Source: Diaporthe sp. PMI_573 (Eukaryota > Ascomycota > Sordariomycetes > Diaporthales > Diaporthaceae). Taken from it: a stretch of DNA of 64,000 bases. Below are positions 10,288-21,249 of this stretch, in pieces; within the stretch, counting starts at the first letter, position 1, and each line of letters opens with the position of its first letter. The notes below the pieces were generated by a model. The model was not told the DNA's origin and ran no database searches. It worked only from the letters and a program-made list of their open reading frames with translations. The position numbers were made by a program, and so were the translations under genes. The stretch spans positions 1 to 64,000 of the forward strand of contig JAJTUP010000054.1 in the NCBI GenBank assembly GCA_021399435.1, written 5' to 3'.

Positions 10288-10334
10288 ATGGGTGCGCGGA
10301 ATCCGATTTTGGGTGCGCGAATATCCGCCTTCCA
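10288..10334 (+). repeat. Copy of the 26-kb element TIR (gggtgcgcgg type)
   Basis: Here gggtgcgcggaatccgattt is followed by tgggtgcgcgaatatccgc. It matches the 49-bp terminal inverted repeat at 26091-26139 and 26904-26952 with several substitutions. The preceding bases (gattagtcagaaa) are also shared with the 26-kb left arm. In the orientation of the 26-kb element this would be a right end with its body to the left, but I find no matching left end in the window. Confidence 0.55.
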
Positions 10335-10728
10335 AAAGCAAAAGCCTCCGCAAAGGCTTTGTAGAGCGGAGACCACTCTCAGCTATTTTAAGGGGCAGAT
10401 GGAATGTGGTATCGTCGACCTCTACGTCAGTCTCAAGATCTTGTAGCCTCATGATTAGCACATTGCATCAGATGCCTTTTGTAAAGGCGGCTTGACGGCT
10501 GCCTAATGACAAGGGAGTAAGAGAAGATAATCAAGCAAGAAGTATATAAGGCGAGTAGAGGGCCCCGTATTTCTATCCGCTCTCATTTCTCTTACATTTA
10601 CAAATCTACAAATTATCTTACCATTTATCATATCCTTAAATGTTCTACATCTTTCATCTGAGTACAGCCTGATCAATTTTAAATTGGTCTTGCATCATTT
10701 CCATTCCCTCTATTTCCCACATTTTTGT
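10335..10728 (+). promoter_or_regulatory. Promoter-like sequence without a clear gene
   Basis: A TATA box (tatataa, 10543-10549) is followed by a pyrimidine-rich leader (ctctcatttctcttac near 10580-10596), the usual look of a fungal promoter pointing right. The first ATG downstream (10638) opens only a short frame. It converges on the minus-strand gene at 10729. It may be an orphan promoter left by a deletion. Confidence 0.3.
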
Positions 10729-11346
10729 CTAAACCGCTGGCATCTCATGCTGCATGGCGCTCGACTGCCTTGCCTTGGTGCGTTTTGACGACCTTGAGGA
10801 ACCTTGTGAAGATGCCTTGCGCTTTCTCCCCGGCTGGTCTGGTGAATGAGGACAAAATCGTGGGTTTGATGACGACAGAGCCGAGTCGGATGACGACCCT
10901 CGGTCTGGTCGTGCCTGCCTTCTTCCAGTCGCGGGGGCGCTTAAGTGGTGGTGGCAGCTTTCGCTATTACCTGTGGCGCACAGAAGTTTGCCCAGGCCGT
11001 TTGATGTGGACTTTGGAGGATTCTCGTCGGTGAGGTCTACTGGGTTTGGCACAGTGCCCTTTTTAGGGACCATTTCCGCGAAGGCTGAGGCTAACAGTTC
11101 ATCGTGACCCATAGCGAGGACCTCTGACAAGTAGAGATCATGTTGGTCCGGCAGCCAGAGACCATACTCGGCTACCGCCAGCTCGAAGTCAGCGTCACTT
11201 GCGTGCTGAGGAGGGTGATCACCGTCCACGTCGTCAATATCCGTGGCGGGAGTCATCCAGGGCGACTGGAGACTGTCCTTGAGACTGATGGAATCCGGAT
11301 AATGGAGAAGTGTCTCCGGGAAAGATGAGGGAATGAGCATGTTCAT
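10729..11346 (-). CDS. Small nuclear-type protein, about 205 aa, function unknown
   Basis: From the ATG at 11346 the frame is open to 10729. The N-terminal half is acidic (ATDIDDVDGDHPPQ, LYLSEVLAMGHDELLASAFA). The middle has PNPVDLTDE, which fits a SUMO-interacting motif (hydrophobic VDLT next to acidic residues). The C-terminal third is Ser-rich and basic (PGRKRKASSQGSSRSSKRTK), a likely nuclear signal. Upstream on the minus strand there is an AT box (atatttaaag near 11450) and then a long CT-rich leader, a normal fungal promoter layout. The frame is open upstream of 11346 but crosses hAT1 end repeats there, so I chose the internal ATG. I do not recognise the family. Confidence 0.4.
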   Translation of the reverse strand: MNMLIPSSFPETLLHYPDSISLKDSLQSPWMTPATDIDDVDGDHPPQHASDADFELAVAEYGLWLPDQHDLYLSEVLAMGHDELLASAFAEMVPKKGTVPNPVDLTDENPPKSTSNGLGKLLCATGNSESCHHHLSAPATGRRQARPDRGSSSDSALSSSNPRFCPHSPDQPGRKRKASSQGSSRSSKRTKARQSSAMQHEMPAV

Positions 11347-11599
11347 GATGAAGGCGTTGCGCAGGCGGCGTGCTGAGCTGCAGGAGAACGAGACGAGAGA
11401 AATGAAGAGAAGAAGGGTTCGAGGAGAGGTTCGAGGAGGCCTTGACCCCTTTAAATATTCAGCTTCAGCGTCAATGTGGTGGGTCATGGGCGTGGCACAG
11501 CGGGTTGCCCTAGATGCCGGCATGACTTTGGACATGCTGCCTCGAGGGAGGTATGTGACGACGTCGAGTGCGTTGGGCCAAAGGTCGGTAGCCTTTCCC

Positions 11600-11770
11600 A
11601 AGGCTCCGATCAACTTCACATTTTCCACATGTGTATTACACATGTTGATCAACATCTTGTCAACATACACATCACATCGAAAATGGGAATGTTGATACAC
11701 ATCAACATCACTTCACACCCCTTTATCTCCGTGTACACGATGTTGATCATGTTGATATGGCCCGTGCTAG
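11600..11770. repeat. Subterminal repeats of hAT element 1
   Basis: Dense copies of tgttgat/atcaaca words in both orientations, including the perfect palindrome atgttgatcaacat at 11642-11655 and atgttgatacacatcaaca near 11688. Other hAT elements in the window carry comparable arrays of their own words next to their ends. I infer the left end of hAT1; the exact terminus was not found. Confidence 0.5.
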
Positions 11771-11905
11771 TACTAGGTGGGGCATTACCCAGGGGCGGCA
11801 GAACCCCTCCCTCCCGGAAAACCCCTGTCCAGTACCTAATTTGGGGTGTTTACCTACCGAAATTCTCCACCCAACCGCGTTTTTGGAAGGACAAACGCGT
11901 CCAAC

Positions 11906-13846
11906 ATGTCCGGAGCAGACCCCCTACCCTTGGTGGAGTCGACACCTGAGACTGCATATGAAAACCGACTCTTTACCCATTTTAAAGGCTATACCTTGTC
12001 TGAGCGCACCAAAGAAACACGATCATGGATTTGGCGCTTTGGTTACGATATCCAGAACGTGACCGAACGTCGATGGGTGTGCCGACCTTGTATCAAGCAG
12101 AATCGCCCCAAGCCGACTTCCATCACGTCCGTCGGTATTCAAAATGCCATGGAACACGTTTATCTGATTCACCACATCTGCGCGCCAGTGGGAGAGAAGA
12201 CCAAGTCGGCGGCAGAGCGGAGGGCAGAGTTGATGGCAGAGAGGGATGGGCGCGGTGGGAGACACAAGTCGATTAGCCAACACTTCGGCCTGGACGCAGC
12301 CAAACCCCGTGAGCAAGCTATTGCCAATTCCTTCATCAAAGGATTTGACCGAGACCACTTCCAGCAGCTGGTTGTTCAGTGGGTTGTCAATACTAATAGG
12401 CCCTTCACTGATGCCGAGGACCCGGAGTTACGCGCCGTCTTCGAATACTTGAATCCATCCGTTGCGTTACGCAAGGCCCATGTAACTGGAGATTCCATTC
12501 GAAATAAGATCATTGCCGAGTACTACAAACACCGAGATACCATTATTGGAGTTCTGCGTCATTGCCCGGGCCTGGTGCATCTCTCTTTTGATGGCTGGAC
12601 TGCTCGAAATCGACAGAGTCTGTGTGGAATTGCGTGTTTCTTCAGAGATGAGCAGAATCGTCCCTTGAAAATTGTCCTCGGTCTACCTGAGATATCGAAA
12701 CGGCATACAGGCGAGAACATTGCGGCAGAAGTATCCACAGTCATCGATCTCTTTGGCATTCGAGACAAAGTAGGGTACACAACCCTCGACAACGCTGCCA
12801 ATAACGATACAGCAATGGACACGCTCGGTGGACTCCTCGGGTTTGATGGCAAGCGCCGACGCGTGCGCTGCTTTGGCCATACCCTCAATCTTGCTGCTAA
12901 AGCCCTTCTTTTCGGCAAGTGTGCGGATGCTCTCGAGCTGGATGACCCATTCAGTGGTGCCGGTGTCGTATCTGATGCCGAATGGGCAACGTGGCTGAAG
13001 AAAGGGCCAGTTGGTGTGTCAGTTGCCCTGAATCTTGGGTTCCTTCGCTAAGATGTTTTAGGCAAGCTGCATAATATTGTTCATGATATTTATCGTGCGC
13101 AGCGCTTATCCTATCTACTTCGAGACATCCAAGCCGATGATATCAAAAAGGCATCAAGTGCCAAGTTACGAGCTAGAAAGCCACTCCAAGTCATTCGAGA
13201 CAACGACACGCGCTGGCTCTCGCAGCTCTACATGATCCGTCGAGCGCTCAAACTTCGACGACACCTCGAGCTCACTGTTCTCAAATTCAAGCAGGAGTGG
13301 GAGGATGAGAACAGGGGCAAACGCACCAAGCAAGTCAGGAAGGGTGTTAAGGTACCTCACATCATCAGAGATGAATCACAGCTGTCTCAAAATGACTGGG
13401 ATGTGCTCCAGCGGCTCGAGGAGATCTTAACAGAGTTTGAAACGGTGGTGAAAACTCTGGAGGGTGATGGCCAAGTCCGAAAGCGTAAGCATGGATTTGT
13501 TGGCTCTTATGGCAACATATGGGATGTCCTCTTAGGGTTTGAGAGGCTTATGGCCAAGCTTGAAAAGTTCAAGGCCGAAGCTGAGGGCTTCCCTGATCCG
13601 GAGCAATTCAGGATTGGTATCAACTTAGCATGGCAGAAGATGACCTCGGACCCTCAGCGCGCCGTCGTCGTCTGGCTGCTAATTTGCCCACGGGGCTCAG
13701 AGAGTTCCCGAGGACACTGGACTGGCAATTGGGACGATTGTTTCTCTTGGACCTCGGGACTCACATGTGACACACTTTTCAAAGGGTCGACGAAGAGTCG
13801 TCGGAATTCGAACGCAGAAGAGAAGGGCAGAACCATCTGCTTTTAA
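11906..13846 (+). pseudogene. hAT transposase 1, two exons, 3'-truncated
   Basis: Start ATG at 11906. Exon 1 carries a BED-type zinc finger (ERRWVCRPCIKQN, then GIQNAMEHVYLIHH), the segment KPREQAIANSFIKGFDRDHF, the catalytic region LVHLSFDGWTARNRQSLCGI with its aspartate, and GYTTLDNAANNDTAMD with a second one. The hAT signature RCFGHTLNLAAKALL follows. A 48-bp GT-AG intron (13014-13061) joins GPVG to KLHN; hAT2 reads GPVGKLHN without a break, which confirms the splice. Exon 2 has RDNDTRWLSQLYMIRRALKL and KRKHGFVGSYGNIWDVLLGF. Homology ends near 13643 after NLAWQKM, so the C-terminal dimerisation region with the catalytic glutamate is missing. The last 67 codons are unrelated sequence. Confidence 0.8.
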
Positions 13847-14798
13847 AAGCCGTGTCACATCGTCCTTGTTCGTCCCTACTTCCCCAGACGCTACCCTCGG
13901 ACCTCGCTATTTACCACCTCACCACGGCAAATGCGCGCTCCTGAAGCATCCGGCATGATCAGCAACTGTCAAAACATTGTCTGCGATAGGCTTCTGAGGC
14001 GTCCGAGCACGTTGAAGCGGCTAATGACACCGTGGCTTCTGGCGATCTTGGTTGAGTAACACTCGAGACAAAAGGGAGTATTTGGCTTTTCTTTTATTCT
14101 TCTTGCGCCGTCGCAACGCTGCCCGTCCCGGCCGGGAGAGTTTTTATCCTCGCGGCGAGGCGATGTCTGATGAAACCTCCGACCGAAGAAATCTGTCTGG
14201 GGATCCATGCGATCCTTGATTTGGCGCGCCTCCTCGTCGAAATGATTTGAGACCGTTACGCACATGTATTGTGCGGCCGGTTCTTGTTACCAAAACAATA
14301 ATCAACAATCATCAATGTCGGACTGAAGTGACCTACGATGCTCACATCAAGCCTGTCTTATGATGCATCATACAAAATTTCTACAACACGGTAGGATCAT
14401 GGACACACCCTTAGGTAAACTAATATTAACTTGCCAATTAGCGGAGCGTGACGTCCAGCACTTAATTACCCTAACCACAGAACCGGGGGAGGGGGCAAAT
14501 TGGGTGCAGGGACGTTAGCGTCTTACTTCCGCCTTTCTTACCCCCCAGCGTCCTACTTCTGACTTTTAAGGTCCCAACTGTATACTTCGCTCTAAATTGA
14601 AAACCGAAGCCATTTCAAGCTCGACCACATGAACTTTACTCGGCCACTAGCACCATACAAATTGGCTATCCATCTTTTAGTCTCGAACTGTCACATTCCA
14701 GCCAGGATTCCCTTGCTCGCTGCACATCACTGAGCGCTCACTCTCCGTAGTGATCAGTAATATCATTCCTCGGCCTCAACTACATATTGCCAGCAGAC
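13847..14798. other. Intergenic, upstream of the Fta2-like gene
   Basis: A minus-strand frame at 13969-14265 has a possible zinc-binding piece (FCLECYSTKIARSHG, CX2C only) but nothing I can name. The last few hundred bases should hold the promoter of the next gene; I see no clear TATA box. Confidence 0.3.
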
Positions 14799-15813
14799 AT
14801 GGCAAGGAACATCGTAGAGGACAACTGGCGCCTGATGTCTTCTGCCGAGCTGCCACCCTGTGACGGGCCCAAGATCCAAGCGTTTAAGCACCGCTTCTCA
14901 CCCATATATTGGGCGGAATGTATCGGTGGGATCGGTGAAAACGGCGAAGACATTGGCTCACAGGCCTACGTGTTCAAGGTTGAGATCCAATTGAAGACCT
15001 ACGCTTTGAAAGTGGTACGGATAGCTGAATCGGCTTTGTTGTCTTTCGAGTATAAAACACTTACACGTGTCCCAGTTCAAATTTTTCAACCCCTCAACGC
15101 AGAGCTCCGTCCTAGGTCCTATTCTTGGGAGACAACTCGACGCTGACGAATTGGCCTTCCACACGGATCCCTTTTTTGCAGAGTGCCGAGCGTATGGGCG
15201 TATTGAGGAAGCGCGCGCCAAGGAAAAGCGAGCGCGCCAAGTTGCAGCCCAGTGTTATGGTTTCCTGATCCTGGGTGCTTCAGAGGTGGAGCGGCTGAAA
15301 AAGAACGGCTTTGATCTATGGCCCGAAAACCTGCCACCAGGACATGAGTATCGGACTATGGCCGACGGGAGTCCCGTTCGCGCCCTTGTGAAGGAGTATA
15401 TTGAAGATGACCAAGATCCTGAACTGCGTGCCATGAGCTGGATGCTGAAAGACATCCGTTTCCTCAACAGAAACGGGTGTCTGAACAGGGACATCAGGCG
15501 GGATAACTATCGCAACGGTCTTTTGGTTGATTTCGGATGCGCTTGGACCGAACCGCACTGCCTTATTCGGCTGGCGGGCAAAGAGCGTGTGGAGAATTGG
15601 AAGAAAACGGACAGGGTGCAATTCGATACAATGGCAAGGGAGCTAGGGTTTGGTGATGTAATTCATGCGATACCCAACTGGGAATACCGGCAGAAGTTCG
15701 AGAAAGCCGACATGATTCACTGGATGACGAAACTCAATCTGAAGAGTCTTCGAGCATCCCATCAACAGCTAAATGAGCAATTCCAGAATTTCGACCTATG
15801 CACAGCCCAGTAG
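14799..15813 (+). CDS. Fta2-like kinetochore (Sim4 complex) protein, intact, 2 exons
   Basis: Exon 1 (14799-15014), intron 15015-15075 (61 bp, gtacgg to cccag) and exon 2 (15076-15813) give about 337 codons minus the intron, 317 aa. The frame has CDGPKIQAFKHRFSPIYWAE, AYVFKVEIQLKTYALKV, the family block LDADELAFHTDPFFAECRAY followed by GRIEEARAKEKRAR, VRALVKEYI, then RFLNRNGCLNRDIRRDNYRN and LLVDFGCAWTEPHC. This is the layout of fungal Fta2-family proteins, a kinase-like fold; the HRD-like NRDIRRDN and DFG are readable. In yeasts Fta2 belongs to the centromere Sim4 complex, but filamentous fungi have many expanded paralogues whose role is not established. The start was chosen as the first ATG (14799). 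No frameshift is seen. Confidence 0.75.
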
Positions 15814-16436
15814 AATCCGACGCCGGCCTTTCCCGCGCCTCCCACTCCGACAAATCGACATGAACAGAACTCCATTTGTCATTCATTTGATCATTCGCTA
15901 GACTTTGTTGGAGACTAAAGCTTGCCTCAATATAGTCCTAGCACGAGAGTATCTGTTCGGGGTATTTGACCTTGCTACAGTTTTGGTTAGATTAAGTATC
16001 TAATTTATACAGTGGCTATATTGGCTGTAATCAAGGCCGTGATATATTTTTTAGCACCCAAAACAAGGTGGTCGCCTTGTTTAATGTAAAAAGCCCGTAG
16101 ATTCTATATACAGGTCTATGGCCACTCCCCGCCCAAGAGATCTACAACAGACTTGTCAACAAATAAATGAGTTCAAATAAATTCAAATAAATCCAAATCA
16201 AATCAAATCAAATCAAGCTAAAACGAATTCAAATCAAATCAAATCGCAGGGGCCGGATTTATTTGGATATCTGAATTCATTTAGATAATATGCTAGCCAA
16301 TCACCGCGTGTAACCCGGGACAAGTTGACCCACTCTCGGCCAACACGCGTCGCGCCCATCGCGTGTGGAATTGCCTGAATTAGCCTCCGCTCGCGGCCCC
16401 CGCTCCGGTCAGAATTGTATCCATCCTCTCGCTACA
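15814..16436. other. Intergenic with AAATC/CAAAT repeats, likely hAT3 end
   Basis: From about 16150 to 16250 the sequence is a run of caaat, caaatcaaat and aaataaatt words; near 16255-16285 it turns into the complementary style (ggatttatttggatatctga). This resembles a hAT subterminal repeat array and lies just upstream of a hAT N-terminal frame. The AT-rich part before 16130 holds no gene. Confidence 0.4.
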
Positions 16437-16811
16437 ATGGTTCATTCTAAGAGTACCGATATCTCAGCAGCGCTGATTTCAACACCTCCTTCTATCGCCA
16501 ACAGCGATCCCTATACGGCGGCCGGCTTCAATCGATCCGATGACAATAGAGAAGCGACAGAGGACACTTCTTCCTCGGCTGGTCACTCGGCGTACGAAGG
16601 CATCAATTGGAACCGCCTTCCAGGATATTTAGCCAGTAAGCAACGAAGAAGACAGCGGACGGGATGGGTTTGGGAGCACGGATACGATATCGAGAAAGAT
16701 AGCTCCGGTCACCGTTTCTGGCTCTGCAAAGAGTGTCACCGGGCAAAGGCTGCCATCACCCACATCAGAGACCCAAACAACTCAACCAACTCAACGGACG
16801 ACCTATATTGA
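16437..16811 (+). pseudogene. hAT transposase 3, N-terminal fragment
   Basis: From the ATG at 16437 the frame has a Ser/Thr-rich leader and then the start of a BED finger: GWVWEHGYDIEKDSSGHRFW and LCKECHRAKAAIT. Similarity ends at the left end of hAT2 (16766), and the last codons are hAT2 terminal sequence. The catalytic domain is absent on both sides, so only the finger region of this family is left. It differs clearly from the fingers of hAT1, hAT2, hAT4 and hAT5. Confidence 0.65.
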
Positions 16812-19800
16812 GTGAATTGGCTTAGTAATCGCCGACCTCTCGTTGAGTTGATCAACTGAACGCTTTCGTTGAATGGATTGACGTTGAGTTGGTGTGAGGG
16901 AACGATCATGTGACTTTCATACTTTATGAATAGTCTCACTTTATGAATATTGTGTAAATAGCTTAAGTCGGAGTTTTCCTTAAGCGTCTCTTTCTTTACT
17001 CGTAAACAATCATTTTACCCAAGTCACACTCGACCTCGTTCGTGCTCTTGTCCTGTCACAGTTGGCCTAATTGACGAGATATTCGCGACATGCTCCACCA
17101 GTTATTCCCACCCGTTCTCCTCTTCTGCCAGCTCTCCCGCTCGGCCGAGAAATGACGCCATTGACTCTCTTGCGCCCGCCTCGCTTCTGGCGCTGCTCTC
17201 GACCTCGATTTGCGTGGGAACGAACAGAGGATCCAGGTCGTCGATTATCTTGGCTTGTAGCCACGAACGCAGCACTAGACACATCCCGATTATATCGACT
17301 TCGAGGCGGCTGCGCAGGGGAGTCACCAATCGACCTGCGGCAGAAAAGAGCCTCTCGCACTCGGCTGACATCGGCTGGATCGTGAGGAAATCAAGAGCCA
17401 TTCGAGAGAGGCGGGGATATTGAGCTCGGTTATCCTGCCAATATGTGCTGGGGTCTCGAATATCGGTGTCTGTTGGAACCCAGCTTTGTTGCCACGCCTC
17501 GTACTCGTCCCTCGGGGATTCAGGAGTCGCAGAAGACCTCATCCTCGCTGGCGTGGTCGTAGGCGTCGATAACCGGCTTGATGGCTCGTATCGTGACTGT
17601 TCACAGTATTCCTCGAAGGCATTTTGGTACTTCCTTCGCCGTTTAGCAACGGGCTCATTTCCCGGGCTCAATACCACCTCGAGGTTGCGATATTCGGTCT
17701 CCCATACCTCCTGAACCATCTCTTTCGCAGTTGCGATCCAATCCGGATGTTTTCCCCAGTGTTCTTCGAACCAACACCATCGATACGCAGGGTGGAGAGC
17801 CAACGCCGCGTAATATATTGGTGTCTCGTCGAGAATTGTGTAATATTTGTTGAGCTTCTGCCACCCTAGGTTGATGTTGATCCTGAAGTGTTCGGGATCA
17901 GGATAATCCGCCGCGACTGCCTTGTACTCCTCCAGTTTTGCCATTAGGAATTCGAAGCCTTGGATGACATCCCAGATATTTCCGTACGAGCCGACCCACC
18001 CTCTCTTCCGTTTGCGTTGAATACCGTCTCCCTCAAGGGTTTTGACGGTGACCTCGTAGAATCCAAGAATCGTGGCGAGGTGTTCGAGGACGTCCCAGTC
18101 CTTGTCTGAAAGCTGGTTTTCGGATAGGCAAATTCGCGGTTGAACAGCCGACCTCCTCATCAGGCCCGTCTTTTTCGACCTGTTGTCCTGCTCCCAAGCT
18201 TGTTTGTGTTTAAGAATCATCACATCGAGGTAAGGACGGAGTTTGATCGCGCGGCGGATCATGTAGAGCTGGGACAGCCATCTGGTATCGTTATCGACGA
18301 CGATGTTCAGAGGCTTCCTCGCTCGAACTCTCGGATCGATAGATTGGTCCATATCAGCCTGCTGAACACCTCGAAGAAGGTAACTCAGCACATCAGTCAT
18401 CAGATCTGTCGATGTCAACAACGAGGTTGTGGAGCTTCCCGACTGGCCCTCTCCTCCTCCAAAGATCGTGTTCAGTTTCAGATAACGCTGCTGCGCCGGA
18501 GAGCTGATTCTCAAATGCCTCTGGATTGGAGCCAAAAAGCAATGCTTTGGCAGAGAGGTTGAGTATGTGGCCAAAGCATCGACCTCTGCGCTTGCGTCCA
18601 TCGAAGCCCAACTCTCCTCCGATCACAGCCATTGCTGAATCGTTGTTTTCGGCGTTATCAAGCGTGAAATACCCGATCTTATTCTTTATACCATATGAAT
18701 CGATAATCTCGAGGACTTCTGCTGCAATATTTGTGCCAGAATGGCGAGTAGAGACCTCGGGTACTCCAAGGACGATTTTGCGGGGCTTGTTTTTCTCGTC
18801 TTGGAAGAAGCACATAATCCCATATAACGCGTGCCGATTTCCGGACCTCCAGCCATCAAAAGAGACGTGAATTAGGCCGGGAGAGCTCTGGAGGACCTCC
18901 ATAACCTTCGTCTTGTGCTGTTCGTATGATGCCACGATTTTCCTGCGAATAGATGTTGCGGAAAGATTGGCGTCACAGAGCTTCACGCAAGGGTTCAGAT
19001 ATGCAAAAATCTTCCTGAGCTTGTCGTGTTCTGCCGTTTCGAACGAGAGGTTGGCCTCCACGATCCATTCCATTAGAAGTCGTTGGAAATGCTTCTTGTC
19101 GAAGTTCTTGATGAAGCCATTCGCAATTGCTTGTTCTCTAGGCTTATTGGTATCAATCAAGCTTCATCAACTCGGCGATGGTTGACTGTCCCTTGGCCTT
19201 CCGGCCCTCTGCTCTTAGCTGCGAGGCTGATTTTGTCTTCCCTTCAGGCGCACAAATCCTGTGGTCGTCATAGAGGTGGTTTAGGGTATTTTGGATGCCC
19301 GTTGATGTGAAGGTCTTTGGCTTAAGAGTGTTCTTGCGGATGCAAATTTTGCAAACCCACTTCCTGTCGTTGCCTTTCTGGATATCGTACCCATACTCCC
19401 AGGCCCAGGAATTAGTATCTCTAACCCTTTGAGACCAGGTGAAGCCGGGGAAACGGCGCCAAAGAGATTCTTCATATTGCCGCTCTTTGGTAGTGGAATC
19501 TGGCGAGGTGGACTTAGAACGTCGAGCTGGCGAGAATGGCGTGAAAGCTGTAGAAGGCGCTGGAGACGACCTAAAATTTCCATCATCGTCAACAGCAGTG
19601 ATGGCGTCAGAATCTGATAGAATACTCATCCTGAGCTAGTTACGCAATGCAATCGGTGTAGCTGTTGAAATCGATGTGGAAGTTACAAGCAGAATTGAGG
19701 GTAAAAGGAGGTGGCGGCCAGGGAAATTAGGTGATCTGCCTTACGTACAAGCCACACATAGCCTTAGTTACGGGGTCGCTGTTAGGATTTATACCAGTCC

Positions 19801-19988
19801 GCAGTTACAGTCACTAACAGTGGCTAGTAGACCCACTTTATATCAACGAAATCAACGAGATCCACCAACTTCAAGGTAATATTGAGTTGGGCAGCTTACT
19901 AATAAAGTCCTCCATTGAGTTGGTTGAGTTGGCCGTTGATCAACTCGTTGATCAACTCGTTGATTACGTTGAGTTGTTTGGGTCTCTG
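16766..19988 (-). mobile_element. hAT element 2, about 3.2 kb, nearly complete
   Basis: The ends are inverted: cagagacccaaacaactcaac at 16766 and its reverse complement ending at 19988. Inside both ends are many aactcaac/gttgagtt words (about 16780-16890 and 19864-19980), typical hAT subterminal binding sites. The transposase is on the minus strand. The flanking 8 bp (acccacat and ctggtgag) do not match, so there is no target duplication. The left flank is a hAT3 frame and the right flank leads into the dsRNA-binding gene. Confidence 0.8.
17102..19629 (-). pseudogene. hAT transposase 2, full length but frameshifted twice
   Basis: Start at 19629. The N-terminus has a BED finger (DRKWVCKICIRKNTLKPKTF, then GIQNTLNHLYDDHRI). 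The core has LIHVSFDGWRSGNRHALYGI, GYFTLDNAENNDSAMA and RCFGHILNLSAKALLF. The C-terminus keeps the hAT dimerisation block (YPRLSRMALDFLTIQPMSAE followed by CERLFSAAGR). Frames break at two places. Near 19157 a 4-bp tandem duplication (tgat) separates MKLD from TNKPREQ. Near 18395 one extra base separates VDIDRSDD from LSYLLRG. Everything else is readable, so the element looks recent or was recently active. No intron is needed at the place where hAT1 has one. Confidence 0.8.
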
Positions 19989-20110
19989 CTGGTGAGTATT
20001 TACGGCCTCTTTTGCCCAGGTGTGACACCACGATAAAAAGAGGTTCACTGACCCATTTCGCAGCCATCCCGCCCTTCTCCGGCTACTCTGTCGGACCTGA
20101 GCGACCCCCC

Positions 20111-21249
20111 ATGACCAACTCGCCCAGATGTCCATTTTCCGGGTCGTTTACCAGCGGCCCGATTCCAGCTCCTGGAACTCACCAGGATCAATTTGCGGCA
20201 GTCCTCTGTCCCTCTCGTTACAGTTCCATGCCCACCCCTCCGATGGGCATGGAGTTGAGCATGAGCGCGCCCTCCCCGAATCCCTCCCTCCAGCATCCTT
20301 CCACGTTCAATATGCACTTTGCTGCTCCAGGCGTCGCTACTCTTGAAGCCCTGCCTGCGCCCGACCGGGTGGCCAGCTATGTTCCACCCGACGTGGGCTC
20401 GCCGCAAGTAATATCAACCGGCAGGTCCGTATACAGCAATAAGGGCCGAGGCCCAGCTGTACCTGTCCAAGGTGCACCGGCGACAACTTGGTAAGTAAAT
20501 AACCACGAGGCTGGCATCTCTCCCAGCTGGGCTTAAGGTAGAGTTCCCAGAAGGAGTCCCGGATGAGTATTCCTATGAATGTACTGCCTGCTGCTTTTTT
20601 TCTGTGCGTAAACACGAGTAAAATGTTTGCTGAAACTATTATAGGTTGAGCTTTGAATGTCAACGCCGTCACTTTAATCCTAGGTTCAAAATTAAGAGAA
20701 CTTTCGCCGAGGATGGAAGGCCCAACTACCAATGTAGTGTGACTGTGAAGGGTCATGTCATTAATAGCAACACCTTATTCAGCAACACTGCAGACGCTAA
20801 GACGCATGTCGCCGAACAGGCTCTCAGCTACATTCGCAACAACTTGCCCCGGAGCGGATTGGCCACATCTTATAGCCGTGCCCGCGCCAAGGCTGATGAC
20901 AAGAATCAGGTACAAAACCTCGGCCGCCGGGAGGGGCAGCAACAAATGATCAAGCAGCGTCACCAGACCAATCCCATGGTGTCTTTCACCGTTGACGTGG
21001 CTGACCCCGCTCAAGTCCTAGCTTTTGCGGATGTCTTCAAGGTCGGCCGCCTGGCAGGCCTGAGAGAAGCTGGACGTCGCTTCTCGCCGCCCAGAGATTG
21101 GCAGTCACGACGTCGATCTCTGTCCCCAGGCCGTGGCCGAAGCAGCTCACAGAGCAAGCAAGACGGTTCCTACCGCCAACGTTCTCCGTATCGTGGTCCT
21201 AAGACAAATCGAGGGACTTTCTCATCCCCTCATTACTTTCACGGGAGTC
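20111..21249 (+). CDS. Double-stranded RNA-binding motif protein, 3' end replaced by Gypsy sequence
   Basis: Exon 1 (20111-20490) is Pro/Ser-rich (SGPIPAPGTHQDQFAAVLCP). A 154-bp intron (20491-20644, gtaagt to attatag) restores W and leads into exon 2. That exon holds a dsRNA-binding fold: SFECQRRHFNPRFKI, then YQCSVTVKGHVINSNTLFSN and DAKTHVAEQALSYI. A Ser/Arg-rich tail follows (RRRSLSPGRGRSSSQSKQDG). From about 21250 the DNA is a Gypsy fragment, and the frame runs on out of phase with it until 21440, so the true C-terminus is lost. The hAT2 right end lies only 122 bp upstream of the ATG, so the promoter may be replaced too. Family function in fungi is not known to me. Confidence 0.6.

Noticed and set aside
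10729..11700. A longer 323-aa minus-strand frame starting near 11700
   Set aside because: Its first 110 codons cross hAT1 subterminal repeats and low-complexity leader DNA; the internal ATG at 11346 follows a better promoter layout.
13644..13846. Continuation of the hAT1 transposase to the stop at 13846
   Set aside because: Comparison with hAT2 shows that homology ends near 13643; the rest is a chance open frame.
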